A stretch of 5,010 nt of DNA from an uncultured Oscillospiraceae bacterium (lineage in GTDB: Bacteria > Bacillota > Clostridia > Oscillospirales > Oscillospiraceae), in the NCBI GenBank assembly GCA_900763675.1, contig CAAFLE010000060.1, positions 1 to 5,010 of the forward strand, in the 5' to 3' direction. The position numbers and the translations under genes are program-made. Positions 1-4,315 of the stretch are shown here, one piece after another (the first letter of the stretch is position 1; each line of letters starts with the position of its first letter). A model generated the notes under the pieces. The model was not told the origin of the DNA. It ran no database searches and worked only from the letters and a program-made list of their open reading frames with translations.

Positions 1-6
1 GACCCC

Positions 7-36
7 TTGACAGCGCCGCGCCGAAAGAGATAGAAT
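7..36 (+). promoter_or_regulatory. Sigma-A promoter for tRNA-Arg
   Basis: A perfect -35 box TTGACA (7-12) and a five-of-six -10 box TAGAAT (31-36) are separated by 18 bp. The predicted start is near 42-44, about 30 nt before the tRNA. The near-consensus hexamers fit a stable-RNA promoter. No other gene lies between it and the tRNA. The assignment rests on sequence match and position only. Confidence 0.8.
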
Positions 37-40
37 AGTT

Positions 41-64
41 CCGCGCCCGGCAGACCGGGCGCGG
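41..64 (+). other. GC-rich leader hairpin ahead of tRNA-Arg
   Basis: CCGCGCCCGG (41-50) pairs perfectly with CCGGGCGCGG (55-64) around a 4-nt loop (CAGA). It begins at the predicted transcription start, so the precursor tRNA would start with a 10-bp, all-GC stem. It is followed by AAAACC rather than a T-run, so it is not a convincing intrinsic terminator on the plus strand. The T content on the minus-strand side is also poor. Confidence 0.6.
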
Positions 65-73
65 AAAACCTAT

Positions 74-150
74 GCGTCTGTAGCTCAGTTGGATAGAGCG
101 CGAGCCTCCTAAGCCCGAGGCCCCCGGTTCGAGCCCGGGCAGGCGTGCCA
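74..150 (+). tRNA. tRNA-Arg (anticodon CCU)
   Basis: A complete 77-nt cloverleaf can be folded. The acceptor stem is 74-80 with 140-146, followed by discriminator G147 and a genome-encoded CCA (148-150). The D stem is GCTC (83-86) with GAGC (96-99). The anticodon stem is 101-105 with 113-117 and the loop is CTCCTAA (106-112), giving anticodon CCT (108-110), which reads AGG. The T arm is CCCGG (123-127) with CCGGG (135-139) around TTCGAGC, and the variable loop is five nucleotides. Oddities are an A103/C115 mismatch in the middle of the anticodon stem and G-U pairs at G74/T146 and T77/G143. The strong upstream promoter and the terminator just downstream argue that it is an expressed single-gene unit. 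Confidence 0.95.
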
Positions 151-154
151 CGTC

Positions 155-219
155 AAAACAACACCATAAGGTCATCAGCCGCCGCAGGCGGCGTCAGATT
201 GACCGATGGTGTTGTTTTT
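155..219 (+). terminator. Long tRNA-proximal terminator hairpin
   Basis: AAAACAACACCAT (155-167) pairs perfectly with ATGGTGTTGTTTT (206-218). Inside it GGTCA (170-174) pairs with TGACC (200-204), and GCCGCC (178-183) pairs with GGCGGC (187-192) around a GCA loop. About 24 base pairs form one long, slightly interrupted stem ending in TTTTT (215-219), only a few bases after the tRNA CCA. It should end the tRNA transcript. Because the other flank is AAAA, it can also act on minus-strand transcripts arriving from the regulator at 534-1196, which has no closer terminator that I can see. Confidence 0.8.
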
Positions 220-224
220 CCTTT

Positions 225-259
225 CCAAATCGAACCCGCTGCGCTGGGCTTCGATTTGG
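225..259. repeat. Inverted repeat at the edge of the repeat cluster
   Basis: CCAAATCGAA (225-234) is perfectly complementary to TTCGATTTGG (250-259). The 15 bases between them are the first copy of the CCCGCTGCGCTGGGC box, whose CCC and GGG ends can pair further. The right arm recurs 84 bp later (334-343) without a left-arm partner, so the full hairpin exists only at this boundary. This suggests that it marks the end of the repeat unit. Confidence 0.7.
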
Positions 260-402
260 TCTTTAATTGCGACCCGCTGCGCTGGGCTCTGCGTTGGTAT
301 TTGGCGGGCGAGAGCAGCCCCGCTGCGCTGGGCTTCGATTTGGTCTTTAATTGCGACCCGCTGCGCTGGGCTTTGCGTTGGTATTTGGCGGTCGAGAGCA
401 GT
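235..402. repeat. Two tandem copies of an 84-bp repeat
   Basis: Copy 1 (235-318) and copy 2 (319-402) match at 81 of 84 positions; the differences are at 289/373, 308/392 and 318/402. Each unit carries two copies of the box CCCGCTGCGCTGGGC, so the box occurs four times (235-249, 273-287, 319-333, 357-371) with spacings of 38, 46 and 38 bp. Both strands are open across the repeat in more than one frame, but the predicted peptides simply repeat and lack a ribosome binding site, so I treat it as non-coding. From memory, similar sequence is common beside genes in gut Oscillospiraceae. I could not search for this. Confidence 0.9.
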
Positions 403-410
403 CCGAGCGA

Positions 411-500
411 AACGACCGCCGCGCCTGCCGCGCCCATCGCGGGAAAGCCCAGCTTGCCGAAAATCAGAACGTAATTCAGCGCAGTATTCACGCACGCGCT
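411..500 (-). pseudogene. MATE-family transporter remnant
   Basis: Reading the minus strand from 500 to 411 gives about 30 codons containing NTALNYVLIFGKLGFP followed by AMGAAGAAVV. This closely resembles the conserved internal stretch of MATE multidrug/sodium antiporters (typically LNYVLIFGxxGxPxxGxxGAAxAT), normally located over a third of the way into a ~450-residue protein. Upstream the similarity stops within about 40 bp of the end of the XRE gene. Downstream it changes abruptly to non-MATE sequence and then the 84-bp repeat. No start codon with a ribosome binding site and no other transporter segment is visible, so this is an orphan fragment left by deletion or rearrangement. A MATE gene following a regulator is a common arrangement, so the XRE gene may once have been its partner. 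The family call rests on one motif. Confidence 0.7.
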
Positions 501-533
501 CCTGCATGGTTCCGCCTCCGATCCCTGCAAAGA

Positions 534-1196
534 TTATTTCGTTCCGCGCTTTTTGAGATACGCCGCGAGAATGACGCCCGCGATGAGCATCACGACGCCG
601 AGGACGATCACGACGGTCCCCACAATGGCTACGGGATTCGTAAAGCCCGCGCCCGCGCCGGACGAGCCGAACGGGGAGGAGATGACGTTTCCGGCGCTGT
701 CGTACCAGACGGTGCCGCTGCCGGCAAAGTCGGAAAAGCCGCCGTACCCGCCAAACGGACTCATATCGTTCATGCTGCCGAAGAACGAGCGTTCCATGCT
801 GAGACTGACGGCGCGTGCCACCGCGCCGATCACGATAAAGCCCAGCCCGGCGAGCGCGGTGTACACGCCATAGAGCCAGCCGTACCGGCGGATGAGCCGC
901 CCGAGAACGCCGGGAATGGATTCGACCCAGTTGTCGGAGGGCGTTTTGACCTCCGATGCCGGCGGCGCTTCCGGCTCCGGCGCAGTCTCCGGCTCCGGCT
1001 CGCTCTCCGAGAGCAGCCAGTCCGTCGTCACGCCGAACGTCTGCGCCAGCAGCATGAGCTTTGAAAGCTCCGGCACCGCCTCGCCCGTTTCCCATTTGCT
1101 GACCGCCTGCCGCGACACGCCGAGCTTTTCCGCCAGCGCCTCCTGCGACAGCCCCGCCTTTTTCCGGCAGTACAGGACCTTTCCCGATAGATTCAT
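534..1196 (-). CDS. Membrane-anchored XRE-family transcriptional regulator
   Basis: The protein is 220 aa. Residues 4-60 form a Cro/C1-type helix-turn-helix: GLSQEALAEKLGVSRQAVSKWE matches the family pattern across the scaffold and recognition helices, followed by the usual P-x-x-x-x-L and DWLL ending. A Glu/Pro-rich linker (about 64-82) leads to a hydrophobic segment at about 106-130, a Gly/Ser/Phe-rich loop (131-187), a second segment (about 188-213) and a basic KKR tail. The likely topology is cytoplasmic DNA-binding domain, two membrane spans, extracytoplasmic loop. The start at 1196 is chosen because AAGGAGG (1207-1213) sits 10 nt upstream and the HTH begins there; an in-frame ATG at 1316 would lie inside the promoter. 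Such proteins usually repress their own or a neighbouring transporter operon. The target here is unknown. The gene is divergent from brnQ. Confidence 0.9.
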   Translation of the reverse strand: MNLSGKVLYCRKKAGLSQEALAEKLGVSRQAVSKWETGEAVPELSKLMLLAQTFGVTTDWLLSESEPEPETAPEPEAPPASEVKTPSDNWVESIPGVLGRLIRRYGWLYGVYTALAGLGFIVIGAVARAVSLSMERSFFGSMNDMSPFGGYGGFSDFAGSGTVWYDSAGNVISSPFGSSGAGAGFTNPVAIVGTVVIVLGVVMLIAGVILAAYLKKRGTK

Positions 1197-1206
1197 AAAG
1201 CGTTGT

Positions 1207-1213
1207 CCTCCTT
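1207..1213 (-). promoter_or_regulatory. Ribosome binding site of the XRE gene
   Basis: On the minus strand AAGGAGG lies 10 nt before the ATG at 1196. It decides against the longer in-frame start at 1316. Confidence 0.85.
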
Positions 1214-1239
1214 GATGTGATGGCTTGAGTATGCGCTCT

Positions 1240-1293
1240 CCGCCGGTTGCAATGCCACCGTCTCGGCTTGGAAATTTCGCAACCGGCGGTTGC
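1240..1293 (-). promoter_or_regulatory. Leader with two mutually exclusive hairpins
   Basis: CCGCCGGTTGC (1240-1250) and GCAACCGGCGG (1279-1289) form a perfect 11-bp inverted repeat with 28 bp between them. The inner bases can extend it weakly (CCACCG 1256-1261 against CGGCTTGG 1264-1271). The 1279-1284 part can instead pair with GGTTGC at 1288-1293, forming a 6-bp hairpin with a GGC loop. Both structures lie in the roughly 100-nt untranslated leader of the XRE mRNA and cannot form together. This could be an RNA switch, or three GGTTGC/GCAACC half-sites bound by a protein. I do not recognise a known riboswitch class. Confidence 0.55.
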
Positions 1294-1306
1294 ACCGGAC
1301 AAAAGC

Positions 1307-1335
1307 AGTATATCACAGAAACCTTTCTGCGAAAA
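1307..1335 (-). promoter_or_regulatory. Promoter of the XRE gene (extended -10)
   Basis: On the minus strand TGATATACT (1307-1315) is an extended -10 element with five of six matches to TATAAT. A poor -35 (TTTTCG, 1330-1335) lies 17 bp upstream. The start would be near 1300, giving a leader of about 100 nt. Confidence 0.6.
1316..1329. promoter_or_regulatory. Palindromic operator candidate in the XRE promoter
   Basis: CAGAAACCTTTCTG is a perfect 6-bp inverted repeat with a 2-bp centre, placed exactly between the -35 and -10 positions of the minus-strand promoter. That position and size suit autoregulation by a dimeric HTH protein such as the XRE product. A half-site CAGAAA recurs at 1363-1368. 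Binding is inferred. Confidence 0.5.
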
Positions 1336-1353
1336 GTACGCCGAGAAAATACA

Positions 1354-1364
1354 ATTGTTTTGCA
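1354..1364 (+). promoter_or_regulatory. GTTTTGCA operator candidate, upstream copy (brnQ)
   Basis: ATTGTTTTGCA lies 10 bp before the brnQ -35 box. It is the exact reverse complement of 1421-1431, so two opposed copies flank the promoter. The core GTTTTGCAG (1357-1365) recurs at 3783-3791 in front of ridA. Confidence 0.45.
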
Positions 1365-1373
1365 GAAAAAGAC

Positions 1374-1402
1374 TTGCGCATACGAAAGAAAAGAGGTATA
1401 AT
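1374..1402 (+). promoter_or_regulatory. Sigma-A promoter of brnQ
   Basis: The -35 box TTGCGC (1374-1379) and a perfect -10 box TATAAT (1397-1402) are 17 bp apart. Transcription should begin near 1409, giving a leader of about 50 nt. Confidence 0.8.
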
Positions 1403-1408
1403 AAATTT

Positions 1409-1431
1409 ATTGTTTTAAATTGCAAAACAAT
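1409..1431 (+). promoter_or_regulatory. 5'-terminal hairpin / operator in the brnQ leader
   Basis: ATTGTTTT (1409-1416) pairs with AAAACAAT (1424-1431) around a 7-nt loop, starting at the predicted first base of the transcript. The right arm is also part of TGCAAAACAAT (1421-1431), the inverted copy of the upstream site at 1354-1364. It could be an RNA stem, a DNA operator or both. Confidence 0.5.
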
Positions 1432-1459
1432 TTATGTCTATGTCGAATGAGGGAAAAAA

Positions 1460-2815
1460 ATGAAAGAAAGATTGAGTTTTCGCCAGACGATCGCTGTGGC
1501 GAGTATGCTGTTTGGGTTATTCTTCGGCGCGGGCAATCTGATCTTCCCGGTACACATGGGACAGCTTGCCGGTACCAACTCCTATATTGCCGGACTGGGC
1601 TTTATCGTTACGGCGGTGGGTCTGCCGCTCATCGGCGTCGCGGCGTTCGGCATCAGCCGTTCGGACGATCTGCTCGCCATGAGCAGCCGCGTAGGGAAGG
1701 GATACGGCGTGTTTTTCACGTGCGCTCTGTATCTGACAATCGGACCGCTCTTCGCCATTCCGCGCTGCGCCGCGACGAGCTTTACCATCGGCGTGGAGCC
1801 GATGCTCGGCGAGAGCGCTTCCGTTACAACGCTGCTCGCGGTGTTCTCCGTGGTGTTTTTTGCGCTTGTTCTTTTCTTCTCGCTGCGCCCGAGCAAGATC
1901 CTCACGTGGGTCGGCAGGATTATTAACCCGCTGTTTCTGGTCTTTCTTGCGGTGCTTGTCGTTGCCGCGCTCGTAAATCCCATCGCACCCGTTTCGGCGA
2001 CCGCGCCGGAGGGCGCGTATGCAACCAGCGCCTTTTCTGCCGGCTTCCTGGACGGCTACAACACGATGGACGCGCTTGCCTCGCTTGCGTTCGGCGTGAT
2101 CGTTGTGAGCGTCATCCGCGATCTCGGTATAAAGCACGACGCCGCCGTCGCGGGCAACACCGTGCGGGCGGGCATTTTCTCCTGCGTATTTATGGGTCTC
2201 ATTTATTTTGCCATGACGGTCGTCGGTGCACAGAGCCGCGGACTTTTCCCCGTGAGCGCCAACGGCGGCATTGCCCTTGCCGACATTGCCGGACACTACT
2301 TCGGCACCGCCGGGCAGATCATCCTTGCCGTTACGGTAACGCTCGCCTGTCTCAAGACCGCCATCGGTCTTGTCACGAGCTGCGCGGAGATTTTCCGCGT
2401 GATCTTCCCGAAGTCCATGAGCTACAAGGCATGGGCGATCGTGTTCAGCATCGTGTCGCTTTTCATTACGAACGTCGGTCTTACGATGATCATCGGCTAT
2501 TCCGTGCCGGTACTGATGTTCCTTTACCCGCTTACCATCACGCTCATGCTGCTGAGTCTGTTCGGACACTTCTTTGCTTATGACAAGCGCGTGTATGTGT
2601 CGGTCACGGCGTTCACGCTTGCCGCGGCGGTGCTGGATCTTCTGGCGGCGCTGCCGGAGGGAGCGCGCACGTTCCTGCATCTGGACGGCTTTGTCGCGTT
2701 CTGCAAGGAATCGCTGCCGCTCTTCTCGAACGGGCTATTCTGGCTCATTCCGGCGGCGGCCGGCGTGGTTCTCGGCTTCATCCTCCGCGCCGCAGGGAAG
2801 AAGCAGACGGCATAA
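1460..2815 (+). CDS. brnQ: Branched-chain amino acid:cation symporter BrnQ
   Basis: This 451-aa integral membrane protein belongs to the LIVCS family, which imports leucine, isoleucine and valine with sodium or protons. The N-terminal signature FFGAGNLIFP (21-30) is diagnostic. Other conserved stretches are GYNTMDALASLAFG (199-212), LACLKTAIGLVTSCAEIF (295-312) and YSVPVLMFLYPLTI (347-360). Hydrophobic segments run through the whole length, consistent with about twelve spans, and a short basic tail (GKK) ends it. The length matches the family. The ATG at 1460 follows GAGGG (1449-1453) at 6 nt and directly precedes the membrane domain. It is monocistronic: it has its own promoter, and a strong terminator lies 20 bp after the stop, shared with the convergent regulator gene. 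Substrate specificity within the family cannot be read from sequence. Confidence 0.96.
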   Translation: MKERLSFRQTIAVASMLFGLFFGAGNLIFPVHMGQLAGTNSYIAGLGFIVTAVGLPLIGVAAFGISRSDDLLAMSSRVGKGYGVFFTCALYLTIGPLFAIPRCAATSFTIGVEPMLGESASVTTLLAVFSVVFFALVLFFSLRPSKILTWVGRIINPLFLVFLAVLVVAALVNPIAPVSATAPEGAYATSAFSAGFLDGYNTMDALASLAFGVIVVSVIRDLGIKHDAAVAGNTVRAGIFSCVFMGLIYFAMTVVGAQSRGLFPVSANGGIALADIAGHYFGTAGQIILAVTVTLACLKTAIGLVTSCAEIFRVIFPKSMSYKAWAIVFSIVSLFITNVGLTMIIGYSVPVLMFLYPLTITLMLLSLFGHFFAYDKRVYVSVTAFTLAAAVLDLLAALPEGARTFLHLDGFVAFCKESLPLFSNGLFWLIPAAAGVVLGFILRAAGKKQTA

Positions 2816-2833
2816 ACTTAATATAATGGTGCC

Positions 2834-2868
2834 AAAACGCCGCCGGACATCGTGTCCGGCGGCGTTTT
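2834..2868. terminator. Bidirectional terminator between convergent genes
   Basis: AAAACGCCGCCGGACA (2834-2849) pairs perfectly with TGTCCGGCGGCGTTTT (2853-2868) around a TCG loop. The A-run on one side and T-run on the other let it serve both brnQ (stop at 2815) and the minus-strand regulator. The regulator's TGA stop (2868-2870) overlaps the last T of the hairpin, so that transcript enters the stem as soon as translation ends. Confidence 0.92.
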
Positions 2869-3602
2869 CATAGGCTCTCCTCGTCCTCGGGGGGAGCCGT
2901 TTTTTCCGCAGTTTTGGCGCTTTTGATGTAGCGGTATACGCTCGCCTGCGAGCAGCCGAGCTTTTCCACGGTGAACTGCACCGCGCCGCGCAGCTCGTAC
3001 ATCCCCTGCTCGTAGAGCCTTGCTACGATCTCGGCGCGTTCCGCCTGCGTCAGCCGCCGCAGCGGCACGCCGGCGTCCTTCGTTACGGTCTCAAAAAGAT
3101 CCTCCATCAGTCCGTTCATATCCGACTGAAAATGCTCCGCCGGCTGCGCTGGGACGTGCTGCGGCTGCATCGGCTGTTTGGCAGGCGCGTCGCTGGGGAA
3201 ATAGTGGCGGTGGACGAAATCGTCCGGATGTACGAGCCGGAGAAGGCTGTCGCTGATCTCGTGGAAGCGGCTGTCGTCAAAGTTGATGCACAAAAGCCCG
3301 ACGAGCTTTCCGCCGTCCTTGATGAACATCGTGCTGGCGCGGATGGTTTTCCCGTTCGCAAGCTGTCCGGTATAATTGATATTGTAGTCGTTTGCCTCAT
3401 ATTGTTTTTGTATGATCATGCGCAGCGCCGCGTTAGTGATCGGGGCGCCGACACTGCGCCCGCTGATGCCGCCGTTGGCGATGGCGGCGACGCGGCTCTG
3501 CTCCGGCAAAATCTCATGCAGAACAATCTCATAATCCGGTCCGAGCGCCTGTCCAAGAAATTCGACAATCCTTGTATACTGCAAAAGCATCTGCTCTGTC
3601 AT
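2868..3602 (-). CDS. YheO/DauR-like PAS-HTH transcriptional regulator
   Basis: The protein is 244 aa. Residues about 5-118 match the YheO-like PAS domain: LGPDYEIVLHE (20-30), the G-R-S-V-G-A-P-I-T segment (48-56), and the TMFIKDGGKLVGLLCINFD stretch (91-109). A variable Gln/Pro-rich linker (about 137-158) follows. The C-terminal HTH of the DauR type runs from about 183 to 227, with the LTQAERAEIVARLYEQG helix, RGAVQF, and recognition helix CSQASVYRYIK (217-227). Relatives sense small molecules, often amino-acid-derived, through the PAS domain; DauR represses D-arginine catabolism in Pseudomonas. The start at 3602 is preferred over an in-frame ATG at 3665 because AAGGAGG (3613-3619) precedes it by 10 nt and the upstream ATG lies in the promoter. 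It is divergent from ridA and probably controls that operon and itself. The ligand is unknown. Confidence 0.93.
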   Translation of the reverse strand: MTEQMLLQYTRIVEFLGQALGPDYEIVLHEILPEQSRVAAIANGGISGRSVGAPITNAALRMIIQKQYEANDYNINYTGQLANGKTIRASTMFIKDGGKLVGLLCINFDDSRFHEISDSLLRLVHPDDFVHRHYFPSDAPAKQPMQPQHVPAQPAEHFQSDMNGLMEDLFETVTKDAGVPLRRLTQAERAEIVARLYEQGMYELRGAVQFTVEKLGCSQASVYRYIKSAKTAEKTAPPEDEESL

Positions 3603-3612
3603 GCGGTTTTTT

Positions 3613-3619
3613 CCTCCTT
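3613..3619 (-). promoter_or_regulatory. Ribosome binding site of the YheO-like gene
   Basis: On the minus strand AAGGAGG lies 10 nt before the ATG at 3602 and fixes that start over the one at 3665. Its first two bases overlap the left arm of the 3618-3652 inverted repeat. Confidence 0.85.
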
Positions 3620-3652
3620 GTCTGTGGGTGATTCTCATACTACCACAGACAA
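3618..3652. promoter_or_regulatory. 10-bp inverted repeat operator candidate
   Basis: TTGTCTGTGG (3618-3627) and CCACAGACAA (3643-3652) are perfect inverted copies 25 bp apart, bracketing the minus-strand -10 box and start point. A further partial copy AGACAA (3660-3665) coincides with the -35 box. Because one arm lies upstream of the transcription start, it cannot be an mRNA hairpin. It looks like a DNA operator for negative autoregulation of the YheO-like gene. Confidence 0.65.
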
Positions 3653-3665
3653 ATGGGCAAGACAA
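3637..3665 (-). promoter_or_regulatory. Promoter of the YheO-like regulator gene
   Basis: On the minus strand TTGTCT (3660-3665) and TAGTAT (3637-3642) are 17 bp apart, each matching four of six consensus bases. The start would be near 3630, giving a leader of under 30 nt. A moderate promoter suits a regulator. Confidence 0.65.
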
Positions 3666-3676
3666 GGAATTTGAAC

Positions 3677-3797
3677 GCGATTTTCCGGCGATTTTTTCAC
3701 GATGATAAAAAATTTCTCAATAATCGAAGAAAAGGACTAAGAAACTTGTGATAAATATACAAAATTAATTTTATGTGTTAAGGTTTTGCAGTTTATA
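3677..3797. promoter_or_regulatory. AT-rich divergent control region
   Basis: This stretch upstream of the ridA promoter holds no gene. It contains a direct repeat GCGATTTT (3677-3684 and 3688-3695, one helical turn apart), an inverted repeat ATTTTTT/AAAAAAT (3691-3697/3707-3713), a 12-bp palindrome AAAATTAATTTT (3761-3772), and GTTTTGCAG (3783-3791), which is shared with the brnQ promoter. The A/T tracts could bend DNA or act as UP elements. No protein can be assigned to any site. Confidence 0.45.
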
Positions 3798-3826
3798 TTG
3801 ACAGCATTTTCCTGCGATGATAAACT
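3798..3826 (+). promoter_or_regulatory. Sigma-A promoter of ridA
   Basis: A perfect -35 box TTGACA (3798-3803) and an extended -10 element TGATAAACT (3818-3826; hexamer TAAACT at 3821) are separated by 17 bp. The start would be near 3833, giving a leader of about 24 nt. It probably drives both ridA and the lyase gene behind it. Confidence 0.8.
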
Positions 3827-3856
3827 ATTTTCACACCAAGGAGGTGAAAACCAAGC

Positions 3857-4231
3857 ATGAAAACCGTAATTTCCACAGAGAAGGCTCCCGCGGCGATCGG
3901 ACCCTATTCGCAGGGTATCCAGGCGGGCAGTCTGATCATCACGTCCGGTCAGCTCCCCATAGATCCTGCGACCGGCACGTTCCCCGAAACGGTCGAGGAA
4001 CAGACCCGTCAGTCTCTGGAGAACTGCAAAGCCGTTCTCGCCGCTGCGGGCGCCGCGATGGGAAACGTCATCAAGACGACCGTTTTCCTCAGCGACATGA
4101 ACAACTTTGCCGCCATGAACGGCGTTTACGCCACGTTCTTTGAAGGCGCGTGTCCGGCACGCAGCGCGGTAGAGGTAGCGCGTCTCCCCAAGGACGCACT
4201 TGTCGAGATCGAGTGCATCGCCGTCCTTTAA
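3857..4231 (+). CDS. ridA: RidA family 2-iminobutanoate/2-iminopropanoate deaminase
   Basis: This 124-aa protein belongs to the YjgF/YER057c/UK114 family, close to the usual 120-130 aa. RidA trimers hydrolyse reactive enamine/imine intermediates such as 2-aminoacrylate to the keto acid and ammonia in the cytoplasm. Features seen are APAAIGPYSQG (10-20) with Tyr17, TSGQLPIDPATG (29-40), and the C-terminal block ARSAVEVARLPKDALVEIE (101-119), holding the substrate-binding Arg102 (R105 in E. coli) and Glu117 (E120). The E. coli Cys107 position is Ala104. The ATG follows a strong AAGGAGGTG (3838-3846). The gene is first in an apparent two-gene unit, 105 bp ahead of a PLP-dependent beta-eliminating lyase whose chemistry yields 2-aminoacrylate, so detoxifying or speeding that step is its likely job. 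Confidence 0.95.
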   Translation: MKTVISTEKAPAAIGPYSQGIQAGSLIITSGQLPIDPATGTFPETVEEQTRQSLENCKAVLAAAGAAMGNVIKTTVFLSDMNNFAAMNGVYATFFEGACPARSAVEVARLPKDALVEIECIAVL

Positions 4232-4258
4232 TCCCGCCTGATACTGTCCGCTAAGCGA

Positions 4259-4315
4259 CGGCAGACCTCTGCCGCGACGACCGGGGTATCTCCAAAACAA
4301 ACGGCGCTCAGCGCC
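4259..4315 (+). promoter_or_regulatory. Two small hairpins between ridA and the lyase gene
   Basis: CGGCAG (4259-4264) pairs with CTGCCG (4269-4274) around ACCT, and GGCGC (4303-4307) pairs with GCGCC (4311-4315) around TCA. The second stem ends 8 nt before the GGAGG of the lyase gene. Neither is followed by a T-run, so they are not ordinary terminators. They may adjust mRNA stability or relative expression. I see no convincing promoter and no TnaC-like leader peptide in this gap. Confidence 0.4.

Noticed and set aside
127..150. tRNA 3' end as a phage or island attachment site
   Set aside because: No second copy of the tRNA 3' end occurs in the window and no integrase is present, so there is no positive evidence.
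235..402. Possible CRISPR array
   Set aside because: There are only two contiguous 84-bp copies with no unique spacers. The 15-bp boxes are separated by sequences that themselves repeat, and no cas gene is present.
145..556. Small open frames on both strands through the 84-bp repeats
   Set aside because: The predicted peptides merely repeat the DNA unit in each frame and start inside the tRNA end or the terminator hairpin without an RBS. Only the MATE-like segment at 411-500 has protein-level resemblance.
1197..1316. Longer N-terminus for the XRE protein (ATG at 1316)
   Set aside because: The extra 40 residues are unlike the family, overlap the predicted -10 region and inverted repeats, and lack an RBS. 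ATG 1196 has AAGGAGG at good spacing.
175..1425. Minus-strand open frame through the XRE gene, its promoter and the repeats
   Set aside because: It runs in a different frame from the convincing HTH protein, is Arg-rich and featureless, and crosses the promoter and repeat region.
1517..2680. Minus-strand open frame opposite brnQ
   Set aside because: It is highly charged, repetitive-composition antisense sequence to a clear membrane transporter gene, with no start signals.
3603..3665. Longer N-terminus for the YheO-like protein (ATG at 3665)
   Set aside because: It would lie in the -35 box and operator; the extra 21 residues have no family similarity, and ATG 3602 has a strong RBS.
3702..3740. 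12-codon open frame in the divergent gap
   Set aside because: There is no ribosome binding site, it is AT-rich sequence, and it lies upstream of the ridA promoter.
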